A DNA stretch of 64,000 nucleotides from Enterococcus innesii (GTDB lineage Bacteria; Bacillota; Bacilli; Lactobacillales; Enterococcaceae), in NCBI GenBank assembly GCA_018982785.1, contig JAHHEN010000002.1, positions 5,001 to 69,000 on the forward strand, written 5' to 3'. Shown here in pieces: positions 55,984 to 64,000 of the stretch. The notes beneath the pieces are model-generated. The model made no database searches, was not told the origin of the DNA, and saw nothing but the letters and a program-made list of their open reading frames with translations. Within the stretch, counting starts at the first letter, position 1. Every line of letters starts with the position of its first letter. Made by a program: the position numbers and the translations under genes.

Positions 55984-56012
55984 TTGAAAAATAGCTGAAA
56001 AATTTGTATAAT
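55984..56012 (+). promoter_or_regulatory. Promoter of rel
   Basis: TTGAAA, 17-nt spacer, TATAAT, giving a leader of about 140 nt. Confidence 0.88.
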
Positions 56013-56034
56013 AATACTACTAAATAAGAACTGC

Positions 56035-56125
56035 AGGTTAGACAGGAGTCCCATGCTTAGAACGTTTGTCCGCAAGGCTTTGGGTGCGTGACGAGACGTT
56101 AACAGTGACTTCTGTCTGCCTTTTT
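56035..56125 (+). promoter_or_regulatory. Structured leader with terminator-like end upstream of rel
   Basis: An 11-bp stem AGACAGGAGTC (56040-56050)/GACTTCTGTCT (56107-56117) encloses nested stems AACGT/ACGTT, GTC/GAC and CGCA/TGCG. T5 follows at 56121-56125. It could be an attenuator or cis-regulatory element; no known class recognised. Confidence 0.6.
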
Positions 56126-56160
56126 GATAGCACAAAAAAGAAGAGCAGGAGGCGGAATGA

Positions 56161-58370
56161 ATGGCAAAAGAAGTTATATTGACCGGGCCCAATGTCATCA
56201 AATTGGTCGCTCATTATATGAGTGAAGAACACGTTGCCTTTGTCCAAAAAGCATTAGACTATGCGACAGAAGCCCACAAAGAACAATTCCGTAAATCCGG
56301 CGAGCCTTACATTATTCATCCAATCCAAGTTGCGGGGATCTTGGCAGAATTGCAGATGGATCCTCATACCGTTGCAACAGGTTTTTTGCATGATGTCGTC
56401 GAAGATACTGATGTGACGCTAGCCGATCTGAAAGAAGAATTCGGTGCCGATGTAGCGATGCTAGTGGATGGCGTGACCAAGCTGGGTAAGATCAAGTACA
56501 AATCTCATGAAGAACAATTAGCAGAAAATCATCGAAAAATGTTGATCGCCATGGCGCAAGATTTACGGGTCATCATGGTCAAACTGGCTGACCGTTTACA
56601 TAATATGCGTACGTTGAAACATCTGCGGGAAGACAAACAACGCCGTATCGCCCAAGAAACGATGGAAATCTATGCCCCATTGGCTCATCGTTTAGGGATC
56701 AGCCGCATCAAATGGGAATTAGAAGATATTTCTTTGCGTTACTTGAATCCACAGCAATATTACCGAATCGTGCATTTGATGCAGACCAAACGAGAGGAAC
56801 GGGAATCCTACGTTTCCGAAACCGTGGAAGAGATTCGGATCGCTACGGAAGAACTAGATATCTATGCTGAGATCTATGGTCGACCAAAGCATATTTACTC
56901 GATCTATCGCAAAATGAAAGACCAAAAGAAACAGTTCAATGAAATTTATGATTTGTTGGCGATCCGAGTGATCGTTGACTCCATCAAAGATTGTTACGCG
57001 GTTTTGGGAACGATCCATACAAAATGGAAACCAATGCCAGGGCGGTTCAAGGACTATATCGCGATGCCAAAAGCCAACATGTACCAATCACTGCATACGA
57101 CGGTTATTGGTCCCAAAGGCAATCCTGTCGAGATCCAAATTCGGACCCATGAAATGCATGAGATCGCTGAATTTGGGGTTGCTGCGCACTGGGCCTATAA
57201 AGAAGGCAAGACGGAAAAAGTCAAAGCCGACAAGATGACCCAACAAGTTGGCTGGTTCCGCGAAATCTTGGAACTACAAGACGAAAGCTATGATGCTTCT
57301 GAATTTATGGAAGGTGTCAAAGGCGATATTTTCAGCGACAAAGTCTATGTATTTACGCCAAAAGGTGATGTGACGGAGTTGCCTCAAGGCTCCAGTCCAC
57401 TGGATTTTGCCTATAGCATCCATACCGACATCGGTAACAAAACCACCGGCGCCAAGGTCAATGGCAAGATGGTCCAATTGGACTACAAGCTAAAAAATGG
57501 GGACATCATCGAGATCTTGACCTCACCAAATTCCTTTGGGCCAAGCCGCGACTGGGTCAAACTAGTGGCTACCAGCAAAGCGAAGAACAAAATCAAACGA
57601 TTTTTTAAAGCCCAAGATCGTGATGAGAATATCATCAAAGGGCATGAGGCAGTGGTTCGTACTTTACAAGATATGGGCTTTGTGCCGAAAGAATTTTTGA
57701 CGAAAAGCAAAATGGCGGAAGCTTGCGAACGGTTCAACTACCAAACAGAAGATGATCTATTTGCCTCTGTCGGCTATGGGGAAGTCAGTCCCACGACCTT
57801 AGCCAACCGTTTGACCGAAGAAGAGCGGCGGGAGAAACAAATCGAGAAGCAAAAGCAGCAAGTCCAAGAGATGATCAATCAACCGGCGAAAAAAGAACCA
57901 GAAAAAATGAAGGTTCGTCACGAAGGCGGCATTGTCATTGAAGGGGTCGATAACTTGTTGATCCGCATCTCCCGCTGCTGCAATCCGGTTCCTGGGGATT
58001 CGATCGTCGGCTACATTACCAAAGGCCGGGGATCTCGATCCACCGCAGCGATTGTCCCAATGTTCAAAACAAAGACGCCGCGAACCGTTTGATCGACGTT
58101 GAGTGGGAAGATGCCACCGACATCAACAAGGAATACGATGCCGATCTTGAGATCTATGGCTATGATCGTTCTGGTTTACTCAACGATGTCTTACAGACAG
58201 TCAATAGCGTCACCAAGCGTTTGGTAAGTGTCGAAGCCAAAACCAACAAAGACAAAATGGCAACGATCCGCATCACGGTGGCGATTCAGAATTTGACTCA
58301 TTTGAAATCGATCGTTGATAAGATCAAACAGATTCCAGATGTTTACAGCGTCAGACGTACGAAGGGATGA
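56161..58370 (+). CDS. rel: Bifunctional (p)ppGpp synthetase/hydrolase Rel, frameshifted
   Basis: Long RSH enzyme, the master of the stringent response. HD hydrolase (FLHDVVEDTDVT, ADRLHNMRTL), synthetase (RVIVDSIKDCYAVLG, RFKDYIAMPKANMYQSLHT), TGS domain (VFTPKGDVTELPQGSSPLDF), zinc-finger-like RCCNPVPGDSIVGYITKGRG and C-terminal ACT domain (58140-58370). The frame breaks at the G4 run 58028-58031. One extra G gives GRGISIHRSDCPNVQNKDAANRL and 736 residues. HD and synthetase motifs are intact, so both activities are expected. ATG 56161 after AGGAGG. Confidence 0.95.
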
Positions 58371-58376
58371 GAAAGA

Positions 58377-58823
58377 ATGCGGGCAGTGATCCAGCGAGTC
58401 AGTCAAGCAAGCGTGTCGATTGAGGACAATGTCGTCGGTGCGATCCAACAGGGATTCATGGTTTTGTTGGGGATCACCCATGAGGATACAGGTGACGATG
58501 TGGCTTATCTCGTAAGAAAAATCAAGAATTTACGGGTTTTTGAAGACGAAGAGGGCAAAATGAATCGGTCACTGGAAAGCATAAACGGTTCCGTCTTGAG
58601 TATTTCACAGTTTACCCTCTATGGGGAGACCAAGAAAGGCAATCGCCCCAGCTTCATTCAAGCGGCACCGCCAAGTATTGCGATCCCGCTTTACGAAGCC
58701 TTTAATGAAGGCTTAAAAGCCGAAGGGATCACTGTTGCTACCGGAAAATTTGGCGCAGATATGCAAGTCGCCTTGGTCAATGATGGCCCGGTGACGATCG
58801 TGATCGATACGAAAGAAAAATAA
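58377..58823 (+). CDS. dtd: D-aminoacyl-tRNA deacylase
   Basis: 148 residues with [15 protein letters not shown], the catalytic SQFTLYG and [10 protein letters not shown] (GP motif). Removes D-amino acids from tRNA. It is 6 nt after rel, the standard rel-dtd operon. Confidence 0.97.
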   Translation: MRAVIQRVSQASVSIEDNVVGAIQQGFMVLLGITHEDTGDDVAYLVRKIKNLRVFEDEEGKMNRSLESINGSVLSISQFTLYGETKKGNRPSFIQAAPPSIAIPLYEAFNEGLKAEGITVATGKFGADMQVALVNDGPVTIVIDTKEK

Positions 58824-58830
58824 GTGATAC

Positions 58831-58882
58831 AAAACGAAGGATTTTCTCGCTGGAAAAAGTGGGAGAAGTCCTTCGTTTTTTT
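58831..58882 (+). terminator. rel-dtd terminator
   Basis: AAAACGAAGGA/TCCTTCGTTTT with an inner CTTCTC-type stem and T7. Confidence 0.9.
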
Positions 58883-59093
58883 ATCCTCTCGAAAGCGCCA
58901 AGCGTTTTTGATGGGATCCAAAGGAAATCTAAGTTGAAATCGGGAAATCTTACAAAACTGTTAGCAAAAATCCCATTCTTTTATTTGTTATTTAACATCT
59001 TTTTCTTGTTCTTTTATAAGGGTTTTTAAATGAAAATATCGTTTGCGTTCGTTTTTTAATATTTTAAATTCGAAAAACGACCCTTTATTGCGA

Positions 59094-59122
59094 TTGTTCT
59101 TAAGGGAGAAGTATGGAATAAT
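59094..59122 (+). promoter_or_regulatory. Promoter of the MacB-type ABC/PASTA operon
   Basis: TTGTTC, 17-nt spacer, AATAAT. The 330-bp gap from 58824 otherwise holds the rel-dtd terminator and an AT-rich stretch with a dyad TCGTTTTT/AAAAACGA at 59049-59080; no ORF is seen. Confidence 0.6.
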
Positions 59123-59155
59123 TGTTAAAAAATAATGTCACTGGAGGAAATAACA

Positions 59156-60685
59156 ATGAACTTTTGGCAGCGTGCATTAAAAAGTATCACCAGAAGAAAA
59201 GGGAAATCATTTATTTTATTTTTAGTTCTGTTTATTTTAGGCAATGTGATCGCTGGTGCTGTAGCAATTCAACAATCCACTGCCAACGTGGAGCGTGAGA
59301 CGAAACGCAAAATGGGGAACGTAGCTACGGTGGAAATGGATTGGGAAGGTTTTGAAAAAGACAACGCAGATGTTTCGGATGAAGAGCGGTCTCGAGAGGA
59401 TTTTTATCCGAAACCACCAGCATTGGATGTTTATGAGCAAATCGGTCAGTTAAGCTATGTGAAATACTTTGATTATCAAAATCAAGCGTGGTTAGAAACA
59501 ACAAAATTGAAAGCCTATACGCCAGAGGATGGCTCGGTCGGCATGGGTGGCAACTATTTCACCTTGAAGGGTGGAAATTTGGTTGAGCCATTAGACATGC
59601 AAGAAGGCTTGATTCGCTTGGAGGAAGGCGAGGGATTGACAGAAAAAGATGTCAGTGAGTTGACGAACGCGGTATTGATCAGTAAAGAGATCGCAGAATT
59701 GAATAACCTGAGTGTCGGTGATCAATTGGTGTGGGATACACGGGCAGAAGTCATGATGGAAGAAGGCTCAAGCGAAGCAGTGAGTGACGATAGTGAGGAT
59801 GCGACGGACGAAACAGCTGAAAGTGGCAATCGTGTCGCAACCTTTGATTATCCCGTGACCATTGCAGGGATCTTTTCTGTCGTTAAAAAGGATCAAAGCA
59901 ATCAAGGCAATTCATCAGAGCAAAGCAATTCTCAAAATAGTGATCAGATATGGCAAGTGATGGATCAAATCAACACCTTTTATGCTAGCAATAATTTAGT
60001 GCAGGATTTTAACAAATTGCAGTCTGAAAAGCTTTGGGGTCAAGAAGTGATCGAAGAAGAGTCAGACGCCTATTATCAGCCGATCTTTGTCCTAAATTCA
60101 ACGGATGACGTCGAAGCCTTTAAACAAGAAGCCGGTGCCTTATTGCCCCAATATTACCGCGTCGTTGCCAATACGGATCAATACGAGCAGATCGCCGGTG
60201 GTTTTACTCGTTTAGGAGTGATCGCAAATTACATCGTGATCATTGCATCGATCGCAACCATCTTTATCATTTCCTTAGTGGTCCTACTTTTCTTACGAGA
60301 TCGGAAACAAGAATTAGGCATCTATCTCTCCTTAGGGGAAAGCCGTGGGAAAGTCATTGGTCAGATCGTGATTGAAGTCTTGCTGGTTAGTTTAGCCGCA
60401 CTGCTATTGTCCTTAGTGACCGGGAACTTATTAGGTGGGGCCGTTTCAAATACCTTGATGCAAAACGATTGGATGAGCAATCAAAATGATATGGGCGGTG
60501 TTTATTCTGGCGGTTTGATGGCAGCTAATATTGATTACATGGATATCAAGAATGCCTATCAAGTGTCCTTCTCAGCAGGCTACATCATCACGTATCTGCT
60601 ATTAGGTCTAGGAACTGTCTTACTCTCAGCGATTTTACCGCTATTGTATATTTTACGCTTGAATCCAAAGAAAATCATGATGTAG
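59156..60685 (+). CDS. MacB/FtsX-type ABC transporter permease
   Basis: About 509 residues: TM1 at 20-40 (FILFLVLFILGNVIAGAVAI), an extracellular MacB-core domain of about 300 residues, then three TM segments (about 360-385, 410-435, 480-505) with an FtsX-type domain. A Ser/Glu/Asp-rich insert (about 200-220 and 250-265) lies in the extracellular part. ATG 59156 after CTGGAGG. First gene of a three-gene operon. The four-TM layout separates it from the ten-TM BceB type. Confidence 0.9.
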   Translation: MNFWQRALKSITRRKGKSFILFLVLFILGNVIAGAVAIQQSTANVERETKRKMGNVATVEMDWEGFEKDNADVSDEERSREDFYPKPPALDVYEQIGQLSYVKYFDYQNQAWLETTKLKAYTPEDGSVGMGGNYFTLKGGNLVEPLDMQEGLIRLEEGEGLTEKDVSELTNAVLISKEIAELNNLSVGDQLVWDTRAEVMMEEGSSEAVSDDSEDATDETAESGNRVATFDYPVTIAGIFSVVKKDQSNQGNSSEQSNSQNSDQIWQVMDQINTFYASNNLVQDFNKLQSEKLWGQEVIEEESDAYYQPIFVLNSTDDVEAFKQEAGALLPQYYRVVANTDQYEQIAGGFTRLGVIANYIVIIASIATIFIISLVVLLFLRDRKQELGIYLSLGESRGKVIGQIVIEVLLVSLAALLLSLVTGNLLGGAVSNTLMQNDWMSNQNDMGGVYSGGLMAANIDYMDIKNAYQVSFSAGYIITYLLLGLGTVLLSAILPLLYILRLNPKKIMM

Positions 60686-60697
60686 GAGGAACCAACG

Positions 60698-61372
60698 ATG
60701 ACTTTATTAGAAACCAAAGCAGTCGATTACTATTACCAAGACGGCGATCAGCGTCGCTATATATTGAAAGAGACTTCTGTTTCTTTTGAAAAAGGCCGAT
60801 TTTATGCCATCTTAGGTCAATCTGGTTCGGGAAAAACGACGTTTTTGTCCTTGATCAGTGCACTGGATAGTCCGAAAAGTGGACAAGTACTTTATGAAGG
60901 CACCGATATCGAAAAAATCGGGCATGAGAATTACCGCCGCGACGACATCAGTATTATTTTCCAAAGCTATAATCTGATTCCTTATTTGAGTGCAGTCGAG
61001 AATGTCTTAGTGCCGATGGCAATCACGAAAAATCAGTTGCCGGACAATCAACGAGAAGTGGCGTACAATTTGCTGGATTATATTGGCATCACCAAGGAAA
61101 AAGCTGATCGGCTCGTCAATCAATTATCTGGTGGTGAACAACAACGGGTAGCGATCGCGCGGGCATTAGCCACCAATGTCGATATCATTTTAGCGGATGA
61201 ACCAACCGGAAATTTGGATGAAGAAATGGAGCAAGAGATCATCGATATCTTTAAAGAGCTGGCTCACGTCCACAACAAATGTGTGATCGTCGTGACCCAC
61301 GCCAATGAGATCGCCCAACAAGCAGATGAAGTCTTGTATTTACGTAAAGGTGTGTTGAGTAAGCATGAGTGA
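60698..61372 (+). CDS. MacB/LolD-type ABC transporter ATPase
   Basis: 224 residues: [34 protein letters not shown] and [15 protein letters not shown]. Drives the mechanotransmission-type permease encoded before it. RBS AGGAGG. Overlaps the PASTA gene by 8 nt. Confidence 0.94.
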   Translation: MTLLETKAVDYYYQDGDQRRYILKETSVSFEKGRFYAILGQSGSGKTTFLSLISALDSPKSGQVLYEGTDIEKIGHENYRRDDISIIFQSYNLIPYLSAVENVLVPMAITKNQLPDNQREVAYNLLDYIGITKEKADRLVNQLSGGEQQRVAIARALATNVDIILADEPTGNLDEEMEQEIIDIFKELAHVHNKCVIVVTHANEIAQQADEVLYLRKGVLSKHE

Positions 61373-62914
61373 TTTTTTATCAAATTTCAGCCCGGACAAC
61401 TATGATGGCAAAAAGAAGCCTGCTGGCAATAGCGAGAAAAAACTAGCGAACCTGTCGGAGATCAAAATGCAAGCGGCGCTGAGCAAGCGAGCAAACCAGC
61501 GGAGCCAACGACGGTTCACCAATCAGAAGAGCCGACAGCTAGTGAGCCGATGAGTCGCTCGGCAGCCCGTCAACAAACACAGACGACTGAAGCAAAAGCA
61601 GCGAGTTCTTCGACGGAGAAGATAGCGTCAAAGGAACCAGTCAGCCGTTTTGGGAAAGAAGAAACGGAATTTGATCCGACCTACAAAAAGCGTCGGCAGA
61701 AAAAAATCTTGCTGATTGCTTTACTGACCGCCTTGGCGGTTACCGTGATCGGGATCGTCTATTATCAGATGACCCATGTGAAGGTGCCGGATTTCACTGC
61801 CCAAGATCTGTCAGAAGCGCGGACGTGGGGCATGGAAGAAGGCGTCGCTATCAAAGTGGAGCAAGAATATGACTTTAACAAAGACGTCAACCAAGTAATC
61901 GACCAAAGTGTTGACCCTGACAAAAAGATCAAGAAAGGTGCCACACTGACACTGACGGCGAGTCTCGGGCCTGATCCTGAAGAACGCTTAGAGCTGCCAG
62001 ATTTTTCAGCGATGCAAGTGACCGAAGCAAAAGAATGGATCGCCAGCAATAAAGCCGAGAACCTCTCTTTGATCGAACAATTTGACGACAACGTAGCAGC
62101 AGAAGCTTTTATTAAACAAGAAGCAGCCAACAAAGAGCTTGATTTAGCCGAATACAAACGCAAAGACCGTTTGAGTGTCTATTATTCAAAGGGCAAAGAA
62201 GTTTTTGAAAAAAATATTGAAGTACCTGATTTTACAGGCAAAGCCAAAAGTGAAGCTTCCGAATGGGCGAAAAAGAATGACTTGAAATACAAAGAAGAAA
62301 CCGTCTTTTCTGACAGTGTCGCCCTAGACCTGGTGGTTTCACAAGAACCAGTCAAAGGCAGCAAACTTGCGAAAAAAGAAGAATTTGTGGTGAAGGTCTC
62401 AAAAGGCCAGGCTTTGACCGTTCCAGATTTTTCACAATACACGATCGAAGAAGCCCAAGGTCTAGAATCGAAGATCCCGCTGCAAGTCAGCACGGTCTAT
62501 TCCGATCAAGTGGCGTATGGTAGTTTCTTGAGTCAGTCGGAGGAAGCCGGCAAAGAATACAGCGAAAGCGATACTTTGCCAACTGTCAAAGTCGTCTACT
62601 CATTAGGCAGACCGTATTTGAAAGACATCCGTTTCCAAGCAACGGAAGGCGACTTGCCAAAACTATTCTTTGATGAATACAAATCAAAAGGCGCCAATGT
62701 CTATTACGAAATCTACTATGTCGATTCGGCGGAACCGAAAGGAACCGTCGTTGAAATGAGCCGCTACGGCGAGTTTATTCCCTTAGAAACGTGGATCACT
62801 ATCGGGATCAGTCGTGGCAATCTGCAAGGCAGTACCCAAACACCGCCGGCAGATGATGGCGGTGACGATACCGATGAACCGATCAGTACCGCTGGTTCAA
62901 ACGCTACCGAATAA
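61365..62914 (+). CDS. Membrane-anchored PASTA-domain protein, frameshifted
   Basis: A cytoplasmic acidic/basic N-terminal part ([20 protein letters not shown]) is followed by one TM segment (ILLIALLTALAVTVIGIVYY) and four or five extracellular PASTA repeats (VPDFTAQDLSEA, LPDFSAMQVTEA, VPDFTGKAKSEA, VPDFSQYTIEEA). About 516 residues. The A6 run 61437-61442 needs one more A, which gives SEKKTSEPVGDQNASGAEQ. PASTA domains usually bind muropeptides or beta-lactams, but no kinase domain is present. Co-translated with the ABC ATPase, so it may be a wall-sensing partner of the transporter. Confidence 0.87.
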
Positions 62915-62954
62915 TTCCTACCAAGCGCTTTTTCAAACCGCATCAAAAGGTAAG

Positions 62955-62981
62955 CACCCTTCCTTGGAAGGGTGTTTTTAC
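62955..62981 (+). terminator. Terminator of the ABC/PASTA operon
   Basis: Perfect CACCCTTCC/GGAAGGGTG stem with TT loop and T5. Confidence 0.93.
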
Positions 62982-63014
62982 TTACTAATTGTAAAAAAAA
63001 CACGAGCGAGCCGC

Positions 63015-63043
63015 TTGAAATCGCTGGATCGATAAAGTAAACT
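63015..63043 (+). promoter_or_regulatory. Promoter of the ABC exporter
   Basis: TTGAAA, 17-nt spacer, TAAACT; a small ATGGC/GCCAT hairpin follows before the ribosome site. Confidence 0.7.
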
Positions 63044-63099
63044 TGATGGTAACGATAAAAAATGGCTCCGCAGTGCCATCTATAGAAGGGACGAAACAA

Positions 63100-64000
63100 A
63101 TGATAAAAAAATTACTCGCGAATGTTGGCAGCTATAAGAAGGACAGCTTGCTGACCCCTGTGTATGTAGCAGGAGAGGTTGCCTTAGATGTCATTATGCC
63201 CCTGATCATGGCCATGATGATCGACCAAGGGATCGAAAAAGGAGACGCCGGTGTGATTCTAAGAGATGGCGGCTTGCTTTTTTTATGTTCCTTGATCGCA
63301 TTACTTTTAGGAACGCTTGGCGGACGAACCGCAGCGATCGCTTCGGCTGGTTTTGCCCGCAACCTGCGGCACAATCTGTTTCGCCGAATCCAAGATTTTT
63401 CCTTTTCAAACATTGACCGCTTTTCTTCCTCCAGTTTGATCACCCGCTTGACCACTGACGTGACCAACGTCCAAAATGCGTATCAAATGATTATTCGTAT
63501 TCTGGTCCGCAGCCCGTTAGTTCTGATTTTCTCACTTGCAATGGTTAGCACCATCAGCCCAGAACTTATGACGATCTACTTAGTTGTTTTACCGATCTTA
63601 GCGATTGGCCTTGCCTTAGTGATTCGTTTTGCCCACCCACTGTTTTTAAAAGTATTCCGCATTTATGACCGCTTGAATAATGTGGTGCAAGAGAATTTAC
63701 AAGGGGTTCGTGTCGTGAAATCGTATGTTCGGGAAGAACAGCAAGAAGAACTGTTTGGCGAAGTGTCCACCGATGTTTATCGGAATTTCACGCTGGCGCA
63801 ACGGATCGTTTCCTTTAATATGCCATTGATGCAATTTGCAGTCTATACATGTATGCTGCTCTTGTCATGGTTTGGTGCCCAGTTGATCGTGGAACAAAGT
63901 AGCCTGACGACGGGTGAATTAGTCAGCATGTTCAACTACACGATGCAGATTTTGATGAGCTTGATGATGATGTCGATGGCTTTCGTGCAGATTTTGATCG
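63100..64000 (+). CDS. ABC multidrug exporter half-transporter, N-terminal part (cut by window end)
   Basis: 300 residues visible, open to the edge. The type I exporter transmembrane domain shows PLIMAMMIDQGIEKGD, RNLRHNLFRRIQDFSFSNID, SSLITRLTTDVTNVQ and ENLQGVRVVKSYVREE, the coupling-helix region. The ATPase domain should lie beyond 64000. ATG 63100 after AGAAGGG. Similar to the LmrA/EfrA-type heterodimeric exporters; a partner gene is likely downstream. Confidence 0.9.
   Translation, partial: MIKKLLANVGSYKKDSLLTPVYVAGEVALDVIMPLIMAMMIDQGIEKGDAGVILRDGGLLFLCSLIALLLGTLGGRTAAIASAGFARNLRHNLFRRIQDFSFSNIDRFSSSSLITRLTTDVTNVQNAYQMIIRILVRSPLVLIFSLAMVSTISPELMTIYLVVLPILAIGLALVIRFAHPLFLKVFRIYDRLNNVVQENLQGVRVVKSYVREEQQEELFGEVSTDVYRNFTLAQRIVSFNMPLMQFAVYTCMLLLSWFGAQLIVEQSSLTTGELVSMFNYTMQILMSLMMMSMAFVQILI

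Overview
The window is a chromosomal housekeeping segment of a lactic acid bacterium, most likely an Enterococcus. I infer this from the SMK-box (SAM-III) leader on metK, the lysine-type murE, the trnB-like tRNA array behind an rRNA operon, the full comG operon, and a 6S/lacto-usp RNA between rarA and a small-membrane-protein/usp pair. Base composition looks higher than E. faecalis and closer to the casseliflavus/gallinarum group, but the species is a guess. I see no prophage, insertion sequence, CRISPR array or integrated element.

Layout. 1-2701: end of 23S rRNA, 5S rRNA and 25 tRNA genes, with a partly duplicated tail (Ser-fMet-Asp-Gly-Ile-Glu). 2.7-10.6 kb: metK, a 14-TM type exporter, an esterase, the ytqA/ytqB pair, a PAP2 phosphatase and a LysM autolysin. 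10.6-18.4 kb: T-box-controlled leuS, two small hypothetical genes, murE, murJ and rsuA. 18.4-30.5 kb: an M23 hydrolase, a rluD-type gene, a class A PBP, the yheA-yhaO-yhaN-yhaM nuclease cluster, prsA, and the ytxH/hit pair. 30.6-34.8 kb: ecsAB and ccrZ-trmB. 34.8-41 kb: comGA-G, the ytxK-type methyltransferase and ackA. 41-50.5 kb: a peptide transporter, an ABC-F gene and kup, each of the last two behind its own leader ORF and terminator, then an ABC-2 pair, a candidate small RNA and usp. 50.5-58.8 kb: 6S RNA, rarA, an alkyl-purine glycosylase, a DUF3013 gene, prmA-rsmE, a DeoC-like gene, rel and dtd. 58.8-64 kb: a MacB-type ABC permease/ATPase/PASTA-protein operon and the start of a multidrug ABC exporter.

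The genes join a few themes: cell-wall construction and turnover (murE, murJ, PBP, M23, LysM autolysin, PAP2), translation and RNA modification (tRNAs, leuS, rsuA, rluD, trmB, rsmE, dtd, prmA), stress and (p)ppGpp control (rel, usp, 6S), DNA repair (yhaNO, rarA, glycosylase) and DNA uptake (comG).

Two caveats shape the annotation. First, about fifteen genes or gene ends are broken by one-base changes, nearly all in mononucleotide runs and several in genes that should be essential (leuS three times, murE, rel). Adding or removing one base restores family-typical proteins each time, so I treat these as sequence errors, not pseudogenes, and give the full span. Second, the most interesting unexplained signals are RNA-level: coupled leader ORF/terminators before kup and before an ABC-F gene, a structured leader before rel, and an independent small RNA beside usp.
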